The notes below the pieces were generated by a model. The model had not been told where the DNA came from. It ran no database searches and was given only the letters and a program-made list of their open reading frames with translations. A DNA stretch of 9,398 nucleotides from VFZL01 sp046734915. GTDB taxonomy: Bacteria; Acidobacteriota; Vicinamibacteria; Vicinamibacterales; CAVVIG01. A program made the translations under genes and the position numbers. The stretch spans positions 1 to 9,398 of the forward strand of contig JBKPSC010000016.1 of the NCBI GenBank assembly GCA_046734915.1. The letters run 5' to 3'. Shown one piece after another: positions 5,810 to 9,398 of the stretch (position 1 is the first letter of the stretch; each line of letters starts with the position of its first letter).

Positions 5810-6469
5810 ATGAGTATGGCAAGGAAAGCCGCAGCAGCGATCAAGCCCGCCTTGGACGTGGATTGGACCGGCATGCAAACTCAGCGCGTCGAGCACGGAG
5901 CTGGAGCGACCATTTTCGCGCAGGGCGAGGAGGCCGGGAGCGTGATGTTCGTCGAGGAGGGTACTGTCCGGCTTTCAGTCTTGTCGCACACTGGAAAAGA
6001 GGCCGTCGTCGCTGTACTCGAGCGTTGGCACTTTTTCGGCGAGGGCTGCCTGGTGGGACAACCATACCGGATGGCGACGGCGTTGGCCATCGCTCCGTCG
6101 ACGATCATCGTCGTCGAGAAGCAGCATATGGCGCGGCAACTCCACGATCGACCGGCATTCGCCGAACGGTTCCTCACGCACATGCTGACGAGAAACATCC
6201 GCATCGAGGAAGATCTCATCGATCACCTCTTCAACTCCAGCGAGAAGCGACTGGCGCGCACCCTGTTGCTGCTGGCGAGGTTCGGTGAGCCTGAGGCAGC
6301 TCACCGCGTATTGCCGAAGGTGTCGCAGGAGACGTTGGCCGAGATGGTCGGGACGACGCGGTCGCGCGTGAACTTCTTCATGAACAAGTTTCGGAAGCTT
6401 GGTTTCATCGAGTACAACGGCGACTTGAAGATCAACGATTCTCTTCTGAGCGTCGTACTGCGGGACTGA
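5810..6469 (+). CDS. Crp/Fnr family transcriptional regulator
   Basis: A 219-residue protein with the usual Crp length and order. The N-terminal cyclic-nucleotide-binding-like barrel (about 25-115) contains FAQGEEAGSVMFVEEG (36-51) and a cassette FFGEGCLVGQPYRMATA (75-91), where Gly77, Glu78 and Arg87 sit where Crp binds the phosphate and ribose. Crp's Ser after that Arg is Met here, so the ligand may not be cAMP. A long dimer helix follows (about 112-140), then a winged helix-turn-helix (170-204) with VSQETLAEMVGTTRSRVNFFMNKF. There are no Fnr-type cysteines at the N-terminus. The recognition helix reads TRSRVNFF; Crp's DNA-contacting Arg-Glu....Arg becomes Arg184-Ser185....Phe189, so DNA specificity should differ from TGTGA. 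ATG 5810 lacks a visible ribosome binding site; ATG 5816 is the alternative. A decayed paralogue lies about 1.4 kb upstream. Confidence 0.9.
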   Translation: MSMARKAAAAIKPALDVDWTGMQTQRVEHGAGATIFAQGEEAGSVMFVEEGTVRLSVLSHTGKEAVVAVLERWHFFGEGCLVGQPYRMATALAIAPSTIIVVEKQHMARQLHDRPAFAERFLTHMLTRNIRIEEDLIDHLFNSSEKRLARTLLLLARFGEPEAAHRVLPKVSQETLAEMVGTTRSRVNFFMNKFRKLGFIEYNGDLKINDSLLSVVLRD

Positions 6470-6585
6470 GGTGCGGGCAGCCTCATCTCGTCTGATGGAG
6501 CACCGTTACACGTCTATCAGAGACGATTCATCGCTGAACTCGAACGGACGCGATTGCGCAGACGCGCGCGAGGCAGATTCGTCAC

Positions 6586-7545
6586 ATGCCGACCATCATG
6601 CCCGCCGAAGGCGCCGTCCTGGAACGGGTTCTCGAAACGGCACATGCGTCGTGGCACGGCCTGAGCCGCCATGCAGCCGTCAGGTTCGATGCGGCTCTGC
6701 GAGGTACGCCTTGGGCTCGAGATCACGAGCGACGATTTGCCGTCGTGGACGGTAGCCGCGTGCTCGCCAGCGCGCAGCGGCACATCCTGAGCGCGACACT
6801 TGCCGGCAGACGAGTTCGGGTGTGCGGAGTCAGCGCCGTATTCGTCGACCCGGTTGGCGAGGACCGTCACGCGCAAGACCTCGTCGAGTGGCTGATCGAC
6901 GACGCGACGGCCGAGTATGATCTGGCGTTGCTCGACGTCAACGCGGAGCAAAAATCCCAGGTGCCAGCCGGGTTTGAAGTCATCCCCACAAATGACGTGG
7001 AGCTTCATGTCGCCGAATCGACGCGACACGGCGCACCGATGACACTGGTGCGGAGTGGCGAGGATCGCGATCTAGGCGCAATTGTCGCGATGGGCGAGGC
7101 ACGCGCCGCTCCGTTTCTATTTCATCTCAATCGAGATGTGGAGTACGTCAAGTACGCGATCACCAAAAAACGGTTGCTCGCCGGCCTGGGGCCCGCGGGT
7201 GCTCGGCAACTGCAGTTCGTCATTGCCGAGGAAGGCATCACCGCTGCGGCCTACGTGGTCATGAGCGTCTCGGAGGGCAGATGGACGATTGAGGAATGCG
7301 GTGATCGAGATCCGTCTGGCGCCCGCGTTGGGGCCATCCTGCAAGCGCTCATCGCGCAAGAGCCCGCCGAACGGCGACCTGTTATCCGCGCCTGGCTGCC
7401 GCCGCGGTTCGTCCCTCCGCAGGTCGCAATTCGCTCGGAGCGGCCTTCGACGAGAGTCGTCATGCTCAAGGTGCTCGACCCGACGATGGAGCCACCCCAT
7501 TTGTCCGCTGACGACGTCCTATACTGGCGAAGCGACATCTGCTGA
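6586..7545 (+). CDS. GNAT-like N-acetyltransferase, two-lobed
   Basis: A 319-residue protein. Residues about 50-134 look like a GNAT fold: a strand pair FAVVDGSRVLASAQRHIL, then VCGVSAVFVDPVGEDRHAQDLVEWLIDDA at the acetyl-CoA loop and helix, then LALLDVNAE and a closing GFEVIP. The pyrophosphate loop is degenerate (GEDRHA instead of the usual R/Q-x-x-G-x-G/A), so acetyl-CoA binding is uncertain. The second half (about 205-300, with AAYVVMSVSEGRWTIEECGDRDP and ILQALI) resembles a second GNAT-like lobe, as in Eis-type enzymes. It is probably cytoplasmic; the acceptor is unknown. The start at ATG 6586 has only a distant GAGG (11 bases); ATG 6598 is an alternative. It follows the Crp/Fnr gene by 116 bases and may have its own promoter. 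Confidence 0.75.
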   Translation: MPTIMPAEGAVLERVLETAHASWHGLSRHAAVRFDAALRGTPWARDHERRFAVVDGSRVLASAQRHILSATLAGRRVRVCGVSAVFVDPVGEDRHAQDLVEWLIDDATAEYDLALLDVNAEQKSQVPAGFEVIPTNDVELHVAESTRHGAPMTLVRSGEDRDLGAIVAMGEARAAPFLFHLNRDVEYVKYAITKKRLLAGLGPAGARQLQFVIAEEGITAAAYVVMSVSEGRWTIEECGDRDPSGARVGAILQALIAQEPAERRPVIRAWLPPRFVPPQVAIRSERPSTRVVMLKVLDPTMEPPHLSADDVLYWRSDIC

Positions 7546-7552
7546 GCATCAG

Positions 7553-7569
7553 CGTGGCGGCACGCCACG
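7553..7569. terminator. GC-rich hairpin between convergent genes
   Basis: CGTGGCG and CGCCACG form a perfect 7-bp stem with a 3-base loop, 7 bases after the stop of the acetyltransferase gene and before the 3' end of the - strand gene at 7641. The position suggests a bidirectional terminator, but there is no T-run on either side. Confidence 0.4.
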
Positions 7570-7640
7570 TAACACCCTCGCGACGAGCAGCAGAACAAAT
7601 AGCAGCCAGCATCTCAGGCCAATGCCGCCTCGAATCAGGC

Positions 7641-8336
7641 TTACGGCCGAAACGTCTCTTTATTGAGGGTGCGTGCCTTATCAACGGCGGCACGGCTGTC
7701 CTCTTGCTCCTTCTTTTGCCTCGCGAGCTCCCGCTGTGGGGCTTCTTGGTCGTCGAGTCGTCGCGCTTGGATCGCGGCTTGCTGAGCAAGCGTGTCGAGC
7801 GCCGGGTTCGTCACGATCAGCCGGAAGGGGCGCCGGTACGAGGAGGACCGGTACAGCTCCACCGCATGTCCCGGACCCGCCCACCGGGCGATCGGCGGGC
7901 CGGACTCGACGTTACGCTGCGAGGCAGCGCGGCCGTCTCTCGGTAACCGTGCGAGACTTGCGCCGAACATGGTGGAGACCGCTTCAGTGAGGTCCGCATC
8001 TGTCATCCCCTGGGTTCGTTCGGGACGATAGTCGACGACGAGGCGAAACAGCTGATCGTCGTAGAAGCTGAACACGATCTGTTCAACAGGATCCGTTGAG
8101 GCCGATCGTGATCCGGTGACCCATCTCGATGGCCTCCACTTCATGTCCTGCAAGACCGCCGGTCGCCGATGCGTCGTCGTTGCCGCCGAGGCAGGCATCC
8201 CGGTAAGACTTGATATGGAAGCCAGGCTGCTCCCGAGGGCGAAGTTCCGATACTGCAGTCGGGTTTGGCCCGTGATTCCAACAGTCAAGAATACGACCGA
8301 TATTGCGAGCGTCACGAGCGTGCGGGCATGCATCAT
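7641..8336 (-). CDS. Secreted hypothetical protein, 231 aa
   Basis: The N-terminus MMHARTLVTLAISVVFLTVG, followed by ITGQT, is a signal peptide, so the protein is exported. The body has a conserved-looking block, DPVEQIVFSFYDDQLFRLVVDYRPERTQGMTDADLTEA in outline, with FSFYDDQLF and VDYRPERTQGMTDADL as the most recognisable parts. I have a sense of similar uncharacterised proteins in Acidobacteria and Betaproteobacteria but no function. The last 50 residues (ALDTLAQQAAIQARRLDDQE onwards) are highly charged and likely coiled-coil. Met 8336 is taken as the start because the signal peptide begins there; the frame extends 40 codons upstream into the end of the neighbouring gene. No ribosome binding site is visible. 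A palindromic site is centred 42.5 bases upstream of this ATG. Confidence 0.7.
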   Translation of the reverse strand: MMHARTLVTLAISVVFLTVGITGQTRLQYRNFALGSSLASISSLTGMPASAATTTHRRPAVLQDMKWRPSRWVTGSRSASTDPVEQIVFSFYDDQLFRLVVDYRPERTQGMTDADLTEAVSTMFGASLARLPRDGRAASQRNVESGPPIARWAGPGHAVELYRSSSYRRPFRLIVTNPALDTLAQQAAIQARRLDDQEAPQRELARQKKEQEDSRAAVDKARTLNKETFRP

Positions 8337-8370
8337 GTGATCTGCTTTGCGACTGAGCTGCGAACTTGGC

Positions 8371-8386
8371 TGTTCAAGAGCGCACA
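8371..8386 (-). promoter_or_regulatory. Crp-like palindromic site 5
   Basis: Reads TGTGCGCTCTTGAACA on the - strand, and the inverted repeat extends to GGCTGTNC...GNACAGCC. It is centred 42.5 bases before ATG 8336 and covers the last codons and stop of the upstream gene (stop 8374-8376). The hexamer at the expected -10 position (CAAAGC) is poor, so this copy is less convincing as a promoter than 8803 or 9330. Confidence 0.4.
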
Positions 8387-8769
8387 GCCGATGGGCTACT
8401 ACTCTTGATGTCGGGCGGGCCGCTTTCTTCTCCGACGGGCGCGACTGAGTGGCCACTTTCGGGCGACGCGGAATCGCAGATCGGCATTAACCACGCGAGC
8501 AGCGCTTGCTGACGAGCGGTGCGGTGGGCGGCCGGGACGACCTCGAAGGAGAACGAGAGCGGGCCACGTCGTTCCATGCAGGCGCTTGGCTCGTTTAGAA
8601 CTTCAAACAGACTCTGCTGGATATCGTCGCTCGCGCCGACATGAAGCCATCGCTGCGCGGAGTAGATGGTGTACACACCGGACGCCCTAGGGGCTTTCTC
8701 CCGAACGGCTTGGAACCCCAACGCGTAGGTTTTGCTGCGCGCGTACGCCGCCCTTGATTCCTGGCTCAT
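8374..8769 (-). CDS. Degenerate GIY-YIG-like hypothetical protein, 131 aa
   Basis: The segment SGVYTIYSAQRWLHVGASDDIQQSLFEVLN (30-59) follows the GIY-YIG layout: GVY on the first strand, about ten residues, then LHVG on the second, then D-D-I and a helix where the nuclease has its Arg. A later helix, TARQQALLAWLMP, stands where GIY-YIG nucleases carry a catalytic Glu; here it is Gln or Ala, so nuclease activity is doubtful. The C-terminal 30 residues are Ser/Pro-rich and probably disordered. ATG 8769 has no ribosome binding site, but a good -10-like TATTGT ends 6 bases before it, consistent with a leaderless mRNA. The site at 8803 is centred 41.5 bases upstream of the ATG. Fold assignment is by eye only. 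Confidence 0.65.
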   Translation of the reverse strand: MSQESRAAYARSKTYALGFQAVREKAPRASGVYTIYSAQRWLHVGASDDIQQSLFEVLNEPSACMERRGPLSFSFEVVPAAHRTARQQALLAWLMPICDSASPESGHSVAPVGEESGPPDIKSSSPSAVRS

Positions 8770-8775
8770 AGCACG

Positions 8776-8781
8776 ACAATA
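8776..8781 (-). promoter_or_regulatory. -10-like hexamer of the 8769 gene
   Basis: TATTGT on the - strand, six bases before ATG 8769 and exactly 21 bases from the palindromic site. If real, transcription starts at or next to the A of the start codon. Confidence 0.4.
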
Positions 8782-8802
8782 CGCTTCTTCGCCTTCGTCA
8801 TG

Positions 8803-8818
8803 TGTTCACAACAGCACA
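8803..8818 (-). promoter_or_regulatory. Crp-like palindromic site 6, between divergent genes
   Basis: Reads TGTGCTGTTGTGAACA on the - strand, in the 124-base gap between the GIY-YIG-like gene (-) and the 42-aa gene (+). On the - strand it has ideal class II geometry with TATTGT at 8781-8776. On the + strand a TAGGAT at 8839-8844 is one base off the same spacing, so one site could serve both directions. Confidence 0.55.
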
Positions 8819-8893
8819 GCCAATTTCACGTTCGGCGCTAGGATCCGTGCAGACATTCAGAGACGGGCCAATATGGGCTGAAGAGGAGCAGAC

Positions 8894-9022
8894 ATGGGAG
8901 ACAAGGGTGGGAAGAAAGACAAGGAGAAGAACAAGCAGCAGCAACAGGCGAAAAAGCAGCTGCAAGAGCAGCAACGGAAACAAGACAAAGCCCGGCCTAG
9001 GGATCCGAACAGAAACGAATGA
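8894..9022 (+). CDS. Tiny Lys/Gln-rich protein, 42 aa
   Basis: ATG 8894 is preceded by GAGGAG (8883-8888) at 5 bases, an excellent ribosome binding site. The product begins MGDKGGKKDKEKNKQQQQ and continues with Lys, Gln, Glu and Arg only slightly interrupted, so it is a strongly polar, probably single-helix or disordered peptide with no hydrophobic core. Short proteins beginning MGDKGSKKDK are familiar to me from diverse bacteria, which supports a real gene, but no function is assigned. It is divergent from the GIY-YIG-like gene and shares the intergenic palindromic site. Its last 26 bases overlap a doubtful - strand frame. Confidence 0.7.
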   Translation: MGDKGGKKDKEKNKQQQQAKKQLQEQQRKQDKARPRDPNRNE

Positions 9023-9071
9023 TCTCGTCGGCGGCAGACGAAAACTCGACGTCCTTGCCGTCGGCAATCAT
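8997..9071 (-). CDS. Possible 24-aa ORF or frameshifted tail
   Basis: The sequence IADGKDVEFSSAADEIIRFC in this frame has natural protein composition, unlike the other two frames here. Its ATG (9071-9069) overlaps the TGA of the 59-aa gene as ATGA. It may be a coupled micro-ORF, or the original C-terminus of the 59-aa protein after a one-base frameshift. No ribosome binding site of its own is seen. Confidence 0.3.
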   Translation of the reverse strand: MIADGKDVEFSSAADEIIRFCSDP

Positions 9072-9247
9072 CCTTGGGATCCGTCTTCTCTAGCGCCCAG
9101 CGCATCTGCTGCGATCGCGATTTCATCGTTGGGCAACCCATCGCTGTCCAACCCCGGTGCGTTCGTGGTGGCGGACGGACGCTCGTCCTCCGTCGCCCCC
9201 TTGCCGCCGTCAGGGTCGCGTATCTTGGACACTTCAAGATTGGCCAT
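9068..9247 (-). CDS. Small acidic hypothetical protein, 59 aa
   Basis: Starts at ATG 9247 with TGAGGTGA just upstream on the - strand (spacing about 8), close to the ideal anti-16S match. The product, MANLEVSKIRDPDGGKGATE then a low-complexity acidic stretch with GLDSDGLPNDEIAIAADALG (32-51), has no membrane segment and no recognised family. It is rather like the 94-aa protein at 3408 in being acidic and Pro/Gly-containing. The site at 9330 with CATAGT at 9308-9303 predicts a transcript starting near 9296 and a leader of about 49 bases that includes the ribosome binding site. The longer overlapping frame on the same strand (8857-9258) is Arg/Cys-rich and not believable. Confidence 0.6.
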   Translation of the reverse strand: MANLEVSKIRDPDGGKGATEDERPSATTNAPGLDSDGLPNDEIAIAADALGAREDGSQG

Positions 9248-9329
9248 CTCCCTGTCACCTCATAATCCGGGGAACCGGATGACCCGGATCTCGGAACAAC
9301 TAACTATGAACGCATGGACCAGCGCCCGG

Positions 9330-9345
9330 TGTGCAATTCGGGACA
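9330..9345 (-). promoter_or_regulatory. Crp-like palindromic site 7
   Basis: TGTGCAATTCGGGACA on the + strand, the same 16 bases as the site at 5608 in opposite orientation. On the - strand CATAGT (9308-9303) is exactly 21 bases from the site edge, giving a class II promoter for the 59-aa gene. Confidence 0.55.
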
Positions 9346-9369
9346 TGGGCGCCGCCAGGCGGCGTCCCA
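9346..9369. repeat. Strong hairpin next to site 7
   Basis: TGGGCGCCGCC and GGCGGCG-T-CCCA pair around a central A with a single bulged T (9365), giving an 11-bp GC-rich stem that abuts the palindromic site. CCCAGCTGGG at 9366-9375 is a further perfect palindrome. It could be the terminator of a gene beyond the right edge or part of the control region. No T-run is present. Confidence 0.4.
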
Positions 9370-9398
9370 GCTGGGCCTGCGAATCGCTTTGCGACACC

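Noticed and set aside
6467..6484. Possible terminator TGAGG...CCTCA after the Crp/Fnr gene
   Set aside because: The stem is only 5 bp, includes the stop codon, and has no T-run.
8857..9258. 133-codon - strand frame with a run of Cys, Phe and Leu
   Set aside because: The hydrophobic run is the antisense of the Lys/Gln-rich 42-aa gene, and the rest is a shifted frame of the 59-aa gene.
9306..9398. + strand frames open from ATG 9306 or 9315 to the right edge
   Set aside because: They run through the palindromic site and hairpin, have no ribosome binding site, and are too short to judge.
1..9398. tRNA, rRNA, CRISPR array, insertion sequence or integron attC sites
   Set aside because: Nothing with regular spaced repeats, cloverleaf-like stems or transposase motifs was seen on either strand.

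Overview
The window is GC-rich (roughly 60% by eye) and carries short, mostly hypothetical genes on both strands. Two things suggest a soil-type acidobacterium (Acidobacteriota, possibly the Vicinamibacteria): a Crp/Fnr regulator with a GEGCL-type cassette, and several uncharacterised small-protein families I associate with that group. This placement is inference from protein style; no rRNA or other marker gene is present.

Left end (1-1792): a + strand pair. The first is the C-terminal part of a large secreted beta-propeller / carboxypeptidase-regulatory-like protein. Thirteen bases later comes a secreted alpha/beta hydrolase with a clear ribosome binding site. A convergent gap of about 350 bases follows. 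Next (1793-3599) is a - strand operon: a doubtful 64-aa frame, a 94-aa acidic hypothetical protein, a DUF1326 protein with the CNC..GCPC cysteine motif, and a single-domain cupin.

Middle (3600-6470): small - strand genes face a two-helix membrane protein and two copies of a Crp/Fnr-family gene. The copy at 5810-6469 is intact. The copy at 4407-4715 is a decayed paralogue with two internal deletions and a frameshift. Sequence just upstream of both is also related (a small - strand gene or its remnant, then a palindromic site), so a module appears to have been duplicated and one copy eroded.

Right part (6586-9398): a two-lobed GNAT-like acetyltransferase; a secreted hypothetical protein; a degenerate GIY-YIG-like protein; a 42-aa Lys/Gln-rich protein; and a 59-aa acidic protein. 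The last two are very short but have convincing ribosome binding sites.

The most interesting signal is not a gene. A 16-bp inverted repeat, TGTNC-N6-GNACA (usually TGTGC-N6-GNACA when read towards the gene it could control), occurs seven times: 4026, 4088, 5197, 5608, 8371, 8803 and 9330. Six lie in non-coding DNA. Its layout equals that of Crp sites (TGTGA-N6-TCACA) with altered half-sites. At most copies a -10-like hexamer lies exactly 21 bases from the site edge, the geometry of class II Crp-activated promoters (centre at -41.5). I infer a local regulon of small uncharacterised genes controlled by a Crp/Fnr-type protein, possibly the one encoded here.
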